DNA of 64,000 nucleotides from an uncultured Lachnospiraceae bacterium (GCA_946566685.1 CAMNXA010000015.1:1-64000), one strand, 5' to 3'; positions 9,123 through 18,307 are shown, counted from the stretch's first letter. Translations and numbers: made by a program. Notes: generated from the letters alone by a model not told the origin.

Positions 9123-9512
9123 CTACACCAATTTTTGAGCCCCCGCCAAAATATCCTGTTTGTATGATACTTTCATGCGTTCAAACCACTTTGAACCCCT
9201 GTTCGCATCATAGGAGCGGCTTGTGGCCGTGTTGTAATACTGTTCTGCAGCATACGGGGCTATATACTGCACCAGGCCGCTACCGATTACTGTACCGAGC
9301 TTTCCGGATTTATCCAGCATACCGGTCTGGAAAGGGATAAGGGCGCTGCAATATCGCAGCACTTCGCTATCGACAAATACCTGCGCCCTCGAAAACCTCT
9401 TCGTCCTGGCCGGAGCGAAGTTTGGATTCCAGGTCAGCTCCGCTCTTACCTCTCCCCCTCTGGTCGTGGTCTGGATAATCTGGCCTCTCGGTGTCTTGAT
9501 CTGTATAGCCAT
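9123..9512 (-). CDS. Minor capsid / head-tail completion protein (Minor_capsid_2 type)
   Basis: The 129-residue protein ends with SKWFERMKVSYKQDILAGAQ, a hallmark of the Minor_capsid_2 family (HK97 gp10-like, neck or tail completion). The true start is taken as ATG 9512, which overlaps the TAA of the upstream gene by one base (TAATG) and has a TAGGTGGCG site. A longer frame to 9545 exists but lies inside the upstream gene. Function in joining head and tail is inferred from family and order. Confidence 0.75.
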   Translation of the reverse strand: MAIQIKTPRGQIIQTTTRGGEVRAELTWNPNFAPARTKRFSRAQVFVDSEVLRYCSALIPFQTGMLDKSGKLGTVIGSGLVQYIAPYAAEQYYNTATSRSYDANRGSKWFERMKVSYKQDILAGAQKLV

Positions 9513-9934
9513 TATTCGCCACCTATCCGCCAGTGCCTCATACATTCAGAACACCGGCTCCGATTGTCCGAGAAATTATCCACGGTAATCACATCCGGGT
9601 AATTCTGTTTCAGCTCCGTCTCCGTTGCCGTCTCACAATCGCAGAGGCCACGGATGATGATATCTCCACGCTGTATAGTCCAGTAGCCGGGAAATGTTTC
9701 ATCATCCATGCCGGAATATTTCATTTGTTCAGCGTATGCTTTCCCGGAAGTGTCGGCAGTATCAGGAACCCGGATTGTGTAGGTATCCTTAACATTCCTG
9801 TCCTGGTTCCCGGATGATGTGCCTTTCCTGGAATAGAAACTGACGCCCCGTATCTGCGTTGCCACAAACTTTTCCGTCCGTTCTTCCCGCACATATCTCT
9901 TGTTGAAAATGGTAATGTCAGCATTGGTTGTCAT
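9512..9934 (-). CDS. Head-tail joining protein (stopper position)
   Basis: The 140-residue protein starts MTTNADITIFNKRYVREE and resembles the Minor_capsid_1/DUF6751-like proteins at the head-tail junction of clostridial phages. The C-terminus carries a Cys-x2-Cys (CSEC) and an earlier CDC. The gene overlaps the connector gene by 17 bases and the next gene by one base, which makes a tightly coupled series. Stopper function is inferred from its order after the connector. Confidence 0.65.
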   Translation of the reverse strand: MTTNADITIFNKRYVREERTEKFVATQIRGVSFYSRKGTSSGNQDRNVKDTYTIRVPDTADTSGKAYAEQMKYSGMDDETFPGYWTIQRGDIIIRGLCDCETATETELKQNYPDVITVDNFSDNRSRCSECMRHWRIGGE

Positions 9935-10310
9935 ATTTCCGTGACCTCCCTCTGTGTAGCAGGCCGGTATCTGACAGGTAATTCTTTGCCACGCTGTATA
10001 GTTCGGCGCTCCTGGATGTTTCGGTGGAATCGCCGTAAGATACAGAGTAGCCGTCTATGTTTTCCGACCTGACTCCTGGCGTCTTTTTATCCTCACGGAA
10101 GTTGTACTCCGCCATTGCACAAATGGCGTCTTTTACTTCGTTGGGAATCTCCGGGAGCCTCTTAACCCGGCCAAAGGTTATCCGGTGCAAAAATGCCTCT
10201 GCCTTTTTCTCCAATGCGGGAAAAGACGGTTCAGGTATGGCGGTGCCTAAAAAGGCTTTGGCGTAATACTCATAATCTACATATGGACTTTTTACAGCCT
10301 CATGGAGCAT
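9918..10310 (-). CDS. Head-tail connector (adaptor) protein
   Basis: The 130-residue, mostly helical protein (KSPYVDYEYYAKAFLGTAIP, then EVKDAICAMAEYNF) follows the pattern of gp6/SPP1 gp15-like connectors. The VKDAICAMAEY helix and the following loop are typical. The gene starts at ATG 10310 after GGGAGGCG and comes directly after the coiled-coil and capsid genes, the expected position for an adaptor bound under the portal. Confidence 0.72.
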   Translation of the reverse strand: MLHEAVKSPYVDYEYYAKAFLGTAIPEPSFPALEKKAEAFLHRITFGRVKRLPEIPNEVKDAICAMAEYNFREDKKTPGVRSENIDGYSVSYGDSTETSRSAELYSVAKNYLSDTGLLHRGRSRKYDNQC

Positions 10311-10328
10311 TTCTATTCGCCTCCCTGT

Positions 10329-10799
10329 TTATTTATCTGCCTGCTTCGTTTTCGCCTCTTTCTTAGGCGTTTCTGCGGCTTTGGCCGCTTTCAGCTCCGC
10401 TTCAAGCTCTGCGATCCTCTTATCTGCGTTCTCTGCATAGGCGCTGGCCTCTGCCAGCTTGCCTTTCAGATCGGAGTTTTCAGCTTTCAGAGATTCATTC
10501 TCCGCCCTGGTGGTATTCACCAGATCCATTCTGGCGCCGGACGCCGCCTCCGCCTCCCCTTTGGCCTTTTCCAGTTCCCCGGTCAGATAGGAAATGTGCT
10601 GGTCTGCGTCCTCCCTGGTCTTTTTCAGCTCCGCTTCAAGCTCCTGTACCCTCTTCTTGTGGTCCTGGGGAGCCTGCACCAGAGAGCCGTCCATGTTCTT
10701 CACGGTGTAGCCCATGCCGATATATTCATCTTTCTTTTCATCAGCGATCCTTACTCTGCGGTTTGCCTTTTCAGCGAGTAACATATCTTTTACCTCCAT
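10329..10799 (-). CDS. Coiled-coil phage structural accessory protein
   Basis: The 156-residue protein has a short N-terminal domain (residues 1-45, ending YTVKNMDGSLVQAP). The rest is highly charged with heptad-like ELEAELKKT and KRIAELEAELKAAKAAE stretches, and the tail is Lys-rich (KKEAKTKQADK). It lies between the major capsid and connector genes. Similar N-terminal domains are seen in small head-associated proteins, but I do not recognise a specific function. Confidence 0.65.
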   Translation of the reverse strand: MEVKDMLLAEKANRRVRIADEKKDEYIGMGYTVKNMDGSLVQAPQDHKKRVQELEAELKKTREDADQHISYLTGELEKAKGEAEAASGARMDLVNTTRAENESLKAENSDLKGKLAEASAYAENADKRIAELEAELKAAKAAETPKKEAKTKQADK

Positions 10800-10810
10800 T
10801 TTTCAGATTA

Positions 10811-10840
10811 GGCTCCCACAGCATATTGCATGTAGGAGCC
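10811..10840 (-). other. Strong hairpin after the major capsid gene
   Basis: GGCTCC and GGAGCC pair across a loop that can add a three-pair ACA/TGT extension, 23 bases after the capsid stop. No T-run follows on the minus strand, so it looks more like a processing or mRNA-protecting hairpin than a terminator. Confidence 0.4.
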
Positions 10841-10862
10841 CAGGTTTACAGGTGTGGAAGAA

Positions 10863-11759
10863 TCAGGCCGCCGCCTGCACATTAAAGCAAATGGCCTTTT
10901 TCTTCTTGTTGAGAATGAATACATCCTCGTAGGATTCCTCGAAGTACACCCACTTACCCTCGGAACCTGCGCTCGGCGGGTCAAGCTGGGAGAACTGGTA
11001 GGAAATCGGGGTGATGATAGCCAGCGGGTGAATGAGCGCCATTCTGATCTGACGGGCATCCTCGGTGGCTTTCCAGCCCTGGGTGAAGTCATACTTCGTT
11101 TTCATCAGCTCGGACGGAACGGATACGATCTCAACCTCGTCAATACGGGAAATCTGACGTTTCAGGGTGGAGTTGTTGGTCTGCAAGTTCAGCGTCCGGG
11201 TGATCTCTTTTGCGTTCTTGATAACCTTGCTGATAGCAGGCGTCACATACAGGATTCTCCCGGATGCCGGTACCCTGGCATCATCCATGACCTGCATAAA
11301 GCTGTCGAACTCTTCCAGGATGTTGGTCTCCGTCAAATCCGTGGTGGATTCCGTCTCGCCCGCCTCTTTCCAGTCTGCAAAAATCTTAGAAATGGTGTAG
11401 CAGTCCATTTCAGGGAATTTCTGCTCGTCATTGTAGACACGGGTGATATTCTGGATAGACGCCACCTGGTTAGTCTGGTCAACATCCGCAGGGTGTACCA
11501 GGGTAGACCATTTACGCTGATTAGTCAGCGTTTTCGGCTCCCAGGAGTTGTCATAGTTACGGGAGGCCGTCTGAATGGTATCCCTGTCGGAATCCACACG
11601 GCCGGTCGTTGTGATGGACGGAATCTCAATGGTCTTTGCGTTGATCCACTTGAAACGTCCGTTGTTGGGCGTAGAGTACAGAGCACCGAAGTACAGGACA
11701 TACGGGAAATTCTGCTCCAACGCCTGCTGATAGTGTACTGCATAGTTTAAAGCTGCCAT
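10863..11759 (-). CDS. Major capsid protein
   Basis: The 298-residue protein starts MAALNYAVHYQQALEQNFPY after AAGGAGG and directly follows the scaffold gene. Segments such as TIEIPSITTTGRVDSDRD and ILYVTPAISKVIKNAKEI, and the HPLAIITPISYQFSQLDPP core, are typical of HK97-fold major capsids of Gram-positive siphophages. No N-terminal delta domain is present, which agrees with a separate scaffold protein. A strong hairpin follows the gene. Confidence 0.85.
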   Translation of the reverse strand: MAALNYAVHYQQALEQNFPYVLYFGALYSTPNNGRFKWINAKTIEIPSITTTGRVDSDRDTIQTASRNYDNSWEPKTLTNQRKWSTLVHPADVDQTNQVASIQNITRVYNDEQKFPEMDCYTISKIFADWKEAGETESTTDLTETNILEEFDSFMQVMDDARVPASGRILYVTPAISKVIKNAKEITRTLNLQTNNSTLKRQISRIDEVEIVSVPSELMKTKYDFTQGWKATEDARQIRMALIHPLAIITPISYQFSQLDPPSAGSEGKWVYFEESYEDVFILNKKKKAICFNVQAAA

Positions 11760-11790
11760 AGTGTTAAATCCTCCTTATGTTGTTTTGTTG

Positions 11791-12561
11791 TTACTGGTTT
11801 GTTCCTCCGGAATTGCCGCGGGGCCGCACATCTGTAAAATGGAAATTCATGAACGGATTCTGGCCTCCCGCCCCAGGAGCTCCCGCCGATCCTGCGCCGC
11901 TTGTGCCTGTAGCAAACTGCGGCAACGGTTTCTGTGGAGTTGCCTGCCCCGGAAGAGTTGTTGCCGGTATGGTTCCGGGAGCCCCTGCGGGCGTTCCGGC
12001 CGGTAAGCCTCCCTGGTTCTGCTGATCCCCTGCTCCGCCGTCCGGATTGTCCTGAATGAACGCATCTTTGTAATCCGGGTTTTTCTTCAACTCGGCAATG
12101 AAATCATCCGCCCCCAGGAACTTCTCTCCGTCCAGCTTGAACTCTTTGGCGTCAAAGGCTTTCTTGACAAACTCACGGTACATGGCACCGGGCCGAAGTC
12201 CTACGGTATCCAGATACCGGTCTGTCTGGTGGGAGCGCTCCTGTTGTGCGAGCTGGTCTTTCAGGTTCTGGGTATCGGTGTTGTACTTCTCTTCCCATTC
12301 CTTTGCGGACTTCTTGACGCCCTCGATATCCATATCCTTGTAGGACTGGATTTCTTTGTTGGCATCATCAAGCTGTTTCTTCACCCCGGAGAGCTCGGTA
12401 ATCTTGGCGTCAAGTTTCTCTTTCGCCACATAGCCTCCGTCCTCCAGGTTTACGATTTTCAGCTTGCTATCCGCCTGAATCCTCTTGATAAGCTCCTCCG
12501 CTGTGATCGCCTCCGGCTGGCCGTCTACTTCCTTGAAAAGTTTCTTCAAAAATTCGTACAT
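11791..12561 (-). CDS. Capsid scaffolding protein (phage GP20 family)
   Basis: The 256-residue protein matches minor structural GP20/scaffold proteins. It starts MYEFLKKLFKEVDGQPEAIT. A long coiled coil spans residues about 55-130 (KITELSGVKKQLDDANKEIQ). A KEFKLDGEKFLGADDFIAEL segment and a low-complexity Gly/Pro/Ala/Gln tail follow, with capsid-binding residues at the end. It is upstream of the major capsid gene, as expected. A 313-base untranslated region precedes it, which is exceptional in this otherwise packed operon. Confidence 0.85.
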   Translation of the reverse strand: MYEFLKKLFKEVDGQPEAITAEELIKRIQADSKLKIVNLEDGGYVAKEKLDAKITELSGVKKQLDDANKEIQSYKDMDIEGVKKSAKEWEEKYNTDTQNLKDQLAQQERSHQTDRYLDTVGLRPGAMYREFVKKAFDAKEFKLDGEKFLGADDFIAELKKNPDYKDAFIQDNPDGGAGDQQNQGGLPAGTPAGAPGTIPATTLPGQATPQKPLPQFATGTSGAGSAGAPGAGGQNPFMNFHFTDVRPRGNSGGTNQ

Positions 12562-12874
12562 GGTGTACCTCCTCTTTCTTCGCTGATTTTGTTTAGATTC
12601 CGGTTCACTCCGGCTCTGCTATCGTGGGATATATCCGCCCACAAACGGAAATTGAGTAGTTTATATGCCATTCCTCCAGGGCAATAAAAAGAGGCCGCAC
12701 CCATGGAATAAGGGCCGCCCTCTCTTTACTCTCACATATTCAGTTGTAAGTACCCCCTGCGCTCCGTTATAGCCCCGTGACGGGGTTTTTCTGGTTGCAA
12801 GGATAAAATAATAAATAAAGCTCTGTTTTCTATACACGGGCGTTTCAGCACCTATCTATCCGCCGTTCATGTGA
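12562..12874. other. 313-base gap between minor capsid and scaffold genes
   Basis: This is the only long gap in the structural operon. On the minus strand it has a hairpin whose outer arms AGAGG and CCTCT close around a CCC/GGG inner pair and end in TTTTTATT (about 12685-12722). On the plus strand it has a separate terminator at 12773-12790. A 41-codon minus-strand frame (12546-12671) has its ribosome site touching the ATG and is not called. Confidence 0.5.
12773..12790 (+). terminator. Opposite-strand terminator inside the head operon
   Basis: CCCCG-TGA-CGGGG is followed by TTTTT on the plus strand. No plus-strand gene was found to end here. The hairpin closely resembles the terminator of the plus-strand lysogeny genes at 35268 (AGCCCCGTG...GGGG..TTTTTCT). 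It may stop antisense transcription through the head genes. Confidence 0.5.
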
Positions 12875-14143
12875 TTACCTCGCTTTCCGGTTGGCCCATA
12901 CTGCCTTTTGGCTTGTAGACCTCCCAAAGTTAATGATCTTGCCGTCCTGGTCTTTGACGGCGTATACCTGTGTCCGGGCCGAATCGACCGCCCGGCCGGT
13001 CTGCCTGCAAAAGTCTTTCATTTCTGCCTCTATGCGTTTCAGATTGACGCTCTCGGAGGAAAAATCCTCTTTCATGGCATTTTCAAGCGTGGCATTTGGA
13101 GCCGCCTTTGCCGCAGCGTCATATCCAGCTAACAGGGTTTTGGACGCCCTGATTTTCCTCTCATACTCCCTCTGTTTCTGGGTACATTCATACTCCGTCA
13201 GGGTGATTTCCTCTCCGTCCGCCGTCTTGTAGGTGTGTAACCTCTTCGCGTACCCGTCCAGGACGGCTTGACTGTATGCAGGTTTTGACAGTCCAGGAAA
13301 GAACATGTGGAAACTGTGCCTGCAATTCCAGCCGCACAATCCCCCGCCCTGGCCGTACCCGGTGGCGTCAACAAACTGGCGGTAGCGCTTATCCTTTCCG
13401 GATATGCAAAAGACCTGGCCTTGCCAGCTCTCATGATTGTTGTATCCGATTCCGGTATTCCTGGCACCCGCATGTGCCGTTGTCTCGTAATAATCGCACC
13501 CCACTTCATCAGCATACATTTCCGTAAGTGTGCCTGCTGTCTGGTTTACGCCTGTCAGCAGAGCCCTCCGGACCGCAACATCCAGTTTTGAAGAGTGGCC
13601 TTTTCGGAAAAGAACCGTGCCGCCGTCCATGGCCGCCGTCCTGATTGCCTGCCTCATGGCCTCCTGGTATGAAAATGTACCAGTGGCCACCTGCATATAC
13701 GCAAGGTTCGTGGCCTCATAGAATAGGTTCTGCGCCGTGGACGCCGTTGTCAGTGTGAGATTGCTCAAATCCCCCTGCGTCTTTTGGACTGCCGCCGCAA
13801 GCGTCTGTATCATGGCCGGTGACTGTTTCAGCTCGATAGGAGCCAGGCCAGCCATAGAGCATATGTCGCTCTCGTAATTGATTGACTTGACTCCGGCCTC
13901 ATTGAAGAGCTCCCGGATGTAGGCATTGGAAAAGCCAGTGATCCGGGCAACCTCTTCCGTTATCTCGTCCATGAGTTTTCCGGCCTCCTGAACCTGCGTT
14001 ATCTGGTGCATGGAAGAGGCTGTAACCCTGCCGGTCTTTGCTATCCTTTTGGCAAGGCACTCCACAACTGACCGTGACAGGATATCGTATATTCCCACAA
14101 TGGTACTCTCACCGCATGATTCCAGATATTCAGGTGTCAGCAT
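12875..14143 (-). CDS. Phage minor capsid protein (Phage_min_cap2, MuF-like)
   Basis: The 422-residue protein matches Phage_min_cap2, a head protein encoded next to the portal. The N-terminal half is helical. The MuF-like part includes NHESWQGQVFCISG and the GLCGWNCRHSFHMFFPG motif (about residues 270-290), which keeps the conserved GWNCRHS block. The last 100 residues are charged and helical. MuF-type proteins can be ejected with DNA or carry toxin domains at the C-terminus; no such domain was recognised here. Confidence 0.82.
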   Translation of the reverse strand: MLTPEYLESCGESTIVGIYDILSRSVVECLAKRIAKTGRVTASSMHQITQVQEAGKLMDEITEEVARITGFSNAYIRELFNEAGVKSINYESDICSMAGLAPIELKQSPAMIQTLAAAVQKTQGDLSNLTLTTASTAQNLFYEATNLAYMQVATGTFSYQEAMRQAIRTAAMDGGTVLFRKGHSSKLDVAVRRALLTGVNQTAGTLTEMYADEVGCDYYETTAHAGARNTGIGYNNHESWQGQVFCISGKDKRYRQFVDATGYGQGGGLCGWNCRHSFHMFFPGLSKPAYSQAVLDGYAKRLHTYKTADGEEITLTEYECTQKQREYERKIRASKTLLAGYDAAAKAAPNATLENAMKEDFSSESVNLKRIEAEMKDFCRQTGRAVDSARTQVYAVKDQDGKIINFGRSTSQKAVWANRKAR

Positions 14144-14154
14144 ATCGGCACCCC

Positions 14155-15627
14155 CTACTCTTCCGGTGGATAGTTGCCGCGATTACCGGGCCCGCCCTTT
14201 GGCGGTATCAACTCGCCGTTATCGGGAATCAGGTCAAACGCTTCATCCTCTGTGCATCCAAAATACCAGGCATAGAATTTTTCTATCTTGTATTTTCCCG
14301 CCATGACCATTGACCAGCGGCGCTGATACTCCAAATTGGTATCCTCCAGAACACCGTCACCCCAGGTCACGGCCTTTTCAGATTTGCCAGCCGGTGCCAG
14401 ACCGTACAGGGTGCAGAGAACGTCCATAGCGTATATGAGGCGGTCAAACCCGGAATCCCATGCGCTCTGCATCCGGGAAACCACCGTGAATGACCTCTGC
14501 TTAGATGTGCGGATTTCCTCCGCCGTCTTTTCGATCTGCTGCGGGTCCGATATGGTTCCGTAAGACAGGCCACAAAGGAACTCTATGCGCTGGAAATACT
14601 TATTCAGGCCGGAGAAAAGACTGTTATCCCGGATTGTTGGCGCATACTCTTTCATGTATGAGCCGGTTCCCGCCTCCTTAATGTCAAAATCAAAAGTACG
14701 GTACAGCCGCTCTTTCCCCTCCGGAAGAATGACGTTTCCTTTCTTGTCAGTCTCGAATATGTCCTCGGATGCGTGGACTGCCGCCTCTGTAGCAAAATAC
14801 TCCCAGAGTATGCGGGAGAATTGCCGGTCTGCCTGCTCGATTACCTCTATTGCCCTGGAAAAAACAGAGGCCCCCAACGGGGAATAGGTATCAATGTTAT
14901 TCGCCCTGGGAACCTTTATATACACAAAGAGCGGGTGATCCACATTCTGAATCGTAACCGGCTCCTCTGAAAGACCCGCCCAATCCTCTACCTCCGACAG
15001 AGGAACCACGGTCATGAACGGGTGTTGTGCGCTGATGTAATCATCATCCGATATCTGGTAATTCAGCTTTTCGGAACGGAACGCATGGTTTGTTATCGTG
15101 TAGTCCGTTCCGACCAGGGAATGACATTCCAGCCTGGTATACAGATAATCGCCCTGGCGTTTCGTGTCAACGAATATCCCGCCTGTGATTTCTTTGCTGC
15201 TGGTGTAGGCAGTAGGGAAAAACCTGTCTGCCTGGGTAAAGTCTATGTTGATAGTCTGTCCGGAAACGTATGGTTTCAGGCATATACCGCCTTTAGCGCA
15301 GTACAGCTCAACGTGATCTGAAAGACTGGTGAAATTGTCCTTTATCTGCTGGTTGATATAATCTCCCCTGGCGCTCCCTGATACCTCAATACTGAACTCC
15401 GTCAGAATGAGCCTTGCCATTTCCTCCGCTATGGCGGCGGGGAGATTCAAGGGAATCACATCAGCTTTGCCCCCACGCCATGGGGGATTGTTGCAATACA
15501 TCTGGCTCCAAAGTTCGATAGCACGCTCCATGACTACGGAAGTAGCGATAGAAACGTGCAGTTGTTTCTCGATATTGTTTTTGGGCGTCAGCTTATTCCA
15601 TGCGCTCCTTAGAAAATCTATTACCAT
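14155..15627 (-). CDS. Portal protein (SPP1 gp6-like)
   Basis: The 490-residue protein forms the ring through which DNA is packaged. It has a basic N-terminus (MVIDFLRSAWNKLTPKN), the WSQMYCNNPPW segment, a beta-rich wing (CHSLVGTDYTITNHAFR) and the long stem helices (SPLGASVFSRAIEVIEQADR). It follows TerL directly. I choose ATG 15627, preceded by AGGAGGCG at good spacing; a longer frame from 15705 would lie within terL. Confidence 0.88.
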   Translation of the reverse strand: MVIDFLRSAWNKLTPKNNIEKQLHVSIATSVVMERAIELWSQMYCNNPPWRGGKADVIPLNLPAAIAEEMARLILTEFSIEVSGSARGDYINQQIKDNFTSLSDHVELYCAKGGICLKPYVSGQTINIDFTQADRFFPTAYTSSKEITGGIFVDTKRQGDYLYTRLECHSLVGTDYTITNHAFRSEKLNYQISDDDYISAQHPFMTVVPLSEVEDWAGLSEEPVTIQNVDHPLFVYIKVPRANNIDTYSPLGASVFSRAIEVIEQADRQFSRILWEYFATEAAVHASEDIFETDKKGNVILPEGKERLYRTFDFDIKEAGTGSYMKEYAPTIRDNSLFSGLNKYFQRIEFLCGLSYGTISDPQQIEKTAEEIRTSKQRSFTVVSRMQSAWDSGFDRLIYAMDVLCTLYGLAPAGKSEKAVTWGDGVLEDTNLEYQRRWSMVMAGKYKIEKFYAWYFGCTEDEAFDLIPDNGELIPPKGGPGNRGNYPPEE

Positions 15628-15631
15628 GTGC

Positions 15632-17038
15632 TTATCGCCTCCTGTCCGTTTTCTTCTTGATATATTTCTTATAGTCTCGCTCATACGAATACTCAAAAGC
15701 GTCAAGCGAATCTATGTCACTGGTGCCATCGTCCAGACGTTCCAGCTCTGTATTCTTCGGATTCCAGACCGCCATACTGATAGCTGATGTAAGCGTCTCG
15801 CAATCCTCCGTATAAAGAAACCGGTCTTTTGCCGTGAGCGTTGTCAGGGTAAAAATCCGGTCTGTGATCTGTCTCTTTAATGCGTCCCTGGGCCGCAAGT
15901 TTCCCAGCTCATTCTCCACGAGTGCGGATTCAAGCCCCCTTATGAGAACCTGTTCTGCAGAATCGCAGTAAATATTGGTGATGTACCCATACAGGCTTAG
16001 AATCATCCGTACAAAATCCAGAAACATCCTTGCCAGGTCTGCCGGGTCCGTGTCCGTGGCGTCATGCCATTCAGACGCAAGAGCAATCAGTTTTTCATAT
16101 CCCAGCGTGGGAGCCGTTGCAACAAAGGCATGGCCGGAGCCATTACCCCCAAAGTCAACGCCTACATTGATTTCCAGAAGCTCGCCTCTCTTGTTCATCT
16201 TCTGGACGTCCTCACGCTTTATAAAGAATTTCCCGTCTTTTGCGGTGATTGACGCCGCCAGCTTTGGATATACAAGCCCCTCTGCAATACTTCTTTTCCC
16301 CAGGATATCCCGCAGGTACCAGATACTCGCCATATCGTACTGACTTATGATTTCCTCCAGACGTTCCTCGGTAATGGTGATGTTATCGAAGATTGTCATA
16401 GCCTGGTAGTTGAATCCGCCTTTCAGTTCCCCCTTTTCCGCTTTTTCTGCGTACTTGTCGATATACTCCGTATAGATCGGAGCCTTTGGGTGTGACGGGT
16501 TCAAATCCCAGAATATCTTTCTGCGCTTTGCCGCAAGCTGACGGTTGAAAGCCTCCTTTATGGTGTTATCGTGATGCAGGTTTATCTCCGTGGCTATCCA
16601 CATACCGTAAGAGTTACCACGGATTTTCTTAAAACTGTCCGCTTTGGAGCCGCCAGCAAAAATGACTATCCGCTCCCGGCCTCCCGTGTATGGGCCTCTT
16701 ATCCGCAGACAGTCATTGTCCTTATACTTCCCCCACCGGCACTGGCCACGGAAGATATATTCCAGGCCGAAACCGTTGGCGTCGCCGATATTCAGTTTTG
16801 CGTTCGCTATGGTAGAGCCCGTTGCCAGGTGGAACTTATCGGGCGTTGTCATGAGCTCATGGGCAAAGGCAAACACATTATCAATCGTCTTTCCGGAACG
16901 AACCGCCCCCTCCAGGATGTTAAATGTGCAATACCGGCAGGCCCGGATATATTCTTTGTGCTTATCCCCAAACCGGAAATTGATTGTCTTTCTCTTCCTG
17001 AGAGGCTTTCCGTCCGGGTTATTCTTCGCCGTATACAT
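15632..17038 (-). CDS. terL: Terminase large subunit
   Basis: The 468-residue packaging motor has a Walker A motif GAVRSGKT at residues 44-51 and a Walker B-like WIATEIN with the catalytic Glu. The C-terminal RNase H-like nuclease has acidic residues in NVGVDFGGNGSGH, IYCDSAEQ and DSLDAFEY. This is the PBSX/Terminase_3 type. It overlaps the small subunit by 20 bases and its stop lies 4 bases before the portal ATG. The size is typical and both active sites look intact. Confidence 0.92.
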   Translation of the reverse strand: MYTAKNNPDGKPLRKRKTINFRFGDKHKEYIRACRYCTFNILEGAVRSGKTIDNVFAFAHELMTTPDKFHLATGSTIANAKLNIGDANGFGLEYIFRGQCRWGKYKDNDCLRIRGPYTGGRERIVIFAGGSKADSFKKIRGNSYGMWIATEINLHHDNTIKEAFNRQLAAKRRKIFWDLNPSHPKAPIYTEYIDKYAEKAEKGELKGGFNYQAMTIFDNITITEERLEEIISQYDMASIWYLRDILGKRSIAEGLVYPKLAASITAKDGKFFIKREDVQKMNKRGELLEINVGVDFGGNGSGHAFVATAPTLGYEKLIALASEWHDATDTDPADLARMFLDFVRMILSLYGYITNIYCDSAEQVLIRGLESALVENELGNLRPRDALKRQITDRIFTLTTLTAKDRFLYTEDCETLTSAISMAVWNPKNTELERLDDGTSDIDSLDAFEYSYERDYKKYIKKKTDRRR

Positions 17039-17549
17039 CAGCCTCTACCTCCTCCAAATCCTCAACCTCTTTGTTGGTTCCTGAATCACGCTCCTTTTTG
17101 TACTCGAACTCTTCACGCCGTAGCTGTAAGGTCTGCTGCTGTATGCTCTCTTCCCGGTTCATGCGCTCTAGTTCCGTTGCCAGCCGGAGAAATTCTTTCA
17201 CATCTTTTGGCGTCATTTCCTCCGGTTTAATCTTTTCCAGCGCCTCCATAGCTTTTCTCTGTAATTGCAACGACATTTTGATGTGGCGGTCTTGCATCTT
17301 TTTCCGCTCGGAAACCGCCTGTTTTCTGGCCTCTTCCGCTATGCTGGCATCATAAGCGTCCGCCCTGGCCCGCCAGTCATACTTCAACTTCCAACGGTGG
17401 CAAAGAGTACCACTTTTATTCAACTGTCTTGCAACCGCTGAAATTGTCCTCTTCTCCCCCATGTCACGGTAGGCAGCAAAGGCTTCAAAGGCGGGGCCGC
17501 TCTCTCCGGGCTGTCGTTCCCATGCTTCTCTGTCATTGTCCTTTGACAT
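17019..17549 (-). CDS. Terminase small subunit
   Basis: The 176-residue protein is directly upstream of and overlapping terL. Residues about 15-65 form an HTH-like DNA-binding region (AFAAYRDMGEKRTISAVARQ, then WRARADAYDASIA). A long helical part follows (LQRKAMEALEKIKPEEMTPK), ending in an acidic tail. This pattern fits small subunits that recognise the pac or cos site. The packaging site itself was not identified. Confidence 0.8.
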   Translation of the reverse strand: MSKDNDREAWERQPGESGPAFEAFAAYRDMGEKRTISAVARQLNKSGTLCHRWKLKYDWRARADAYDASIAEEARKQAVSERKKMQDRHIKMSLQLQRKAMEALEKIKPEEMTPKDVKEFLRLATELERMNREESIQQQTLQLRREEFEYKKERDSGTNKEVEDLEEVEADVYGEE

Positions 17550-17581
17550 ATCTACCTACCTCCTTTCCGCTGGTGATCTGC

Positions 17582-18307
17582 CTATTTTATGGCAACCCAC
17601 CCACAGAAATTCAGGCACCGCCAGAACATATCCACCTTACAGAACCCCGCCTCATGCAACATATCCACATTCCACTCTGCTTTGAGTGGGGATAATACGT
17701 TTTCAAGGCTCCTGCGTTTCTGCATAATCTTTTCATCCGAGTACCCGTTCATGCGTTTCATCCGGTAGTAGAGCTCCACTTCCAGATCATCCGTCCCCTC
17801 GTCTGCGATTATCTTCTCCACAAAAAGAAAAGCCCCTCCGGGATTCAAGGCTCTGTAGATATCGTTTATCATCCGCTGCCTGTATGCGGTCGGCATAAAC
17901 TGCATTGACAGCACCGACAGTATGAGGCTCTGGTTCTCCGGTATCATCTTGTCAAAGAAATTTCCAGGCTCTACTTCCATGCACCCGCTTTCTATCCCCT
18001 CTCTGAACTTCTCCCTGCACACTTCCAGCATGGCCTCCGAGTTGTCGCAGAGGAAATACCGGTTATCGCCCTGGTGCTTTCTGTAGAATGGTTCCACTGC
18101 AAGGCCGGTTGAACATCCGATATCCGTGATCCACGTTCCGGGAGTGATGAACTTCTCCCCCAGCTCGTATATTAGGCCCCTCATGCTTTTATAGTCCGGT
18201 ATGCTTCTTTCCAGCATATCCGCAAAGCACCTGGCAACCTCGCTGTCAAATTCCCATTTGTCCTTAGGGGTAACGTTATCCACCCCGTTATCCTGTCTAA
18301 TCTCCAC
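17582..18307 (-). CDS. CmoA-like SAM/carboxy-SAM methyltransferase-fold protein
   Basis: The 241-residue protein looks like bacterial CmoA (carboxy-SAM synthase) over its full length. It has SMRGLIYELGEKFITPGTW, motif I DIGCSTG at residues 62-68, FLCDNSEAM, a SMQFMPTAYRQRMIND stretch and GALNPGG-like ALNPGGAFLFVEK. NGYSDEKIMQKRRSLENVL and a CLNFCGWVAIK end follow. Arg198 in QKR aligns with Arg199, which in E. coli CmoA binds the carboxylate of carboxy-SAM. I start it at GTG 18307 after GGAGGG; it overlaps the ParB-methyltransferase gene by 11 bases. No CmoB partner is visible. A role in phage DNA modification is inference. Confidence 0.75.
   Translation of the reverse strand: MEIRQDNGVDNVTPKDKWEFDSEVARCFADMLERSIPDYKSMRGLIYELGEKFITPGTWITDIGCSTGLAVEPFYRKHQGDNRYFLCDNSEAMLEVCREKFREGIESGCMEVEPGNFFDKMIPENQSLILSVLSMQFMPTAYRQRMINDIYRALNPGGAFLFVEKIIADEGTDDLEVELYYRMKRMNGYSDEKIMQKRRSLENVLSPLKAEWNVDMLHEAGFCKVDMFWRCLNFCGWVAIK

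Noticed and set aside
12546-12671. 41-residue minus-strand frame in the head operon gap
   Set aside because: GGAGGA touches the ATG with no spacing and the frame runs into the scaffold gene start.
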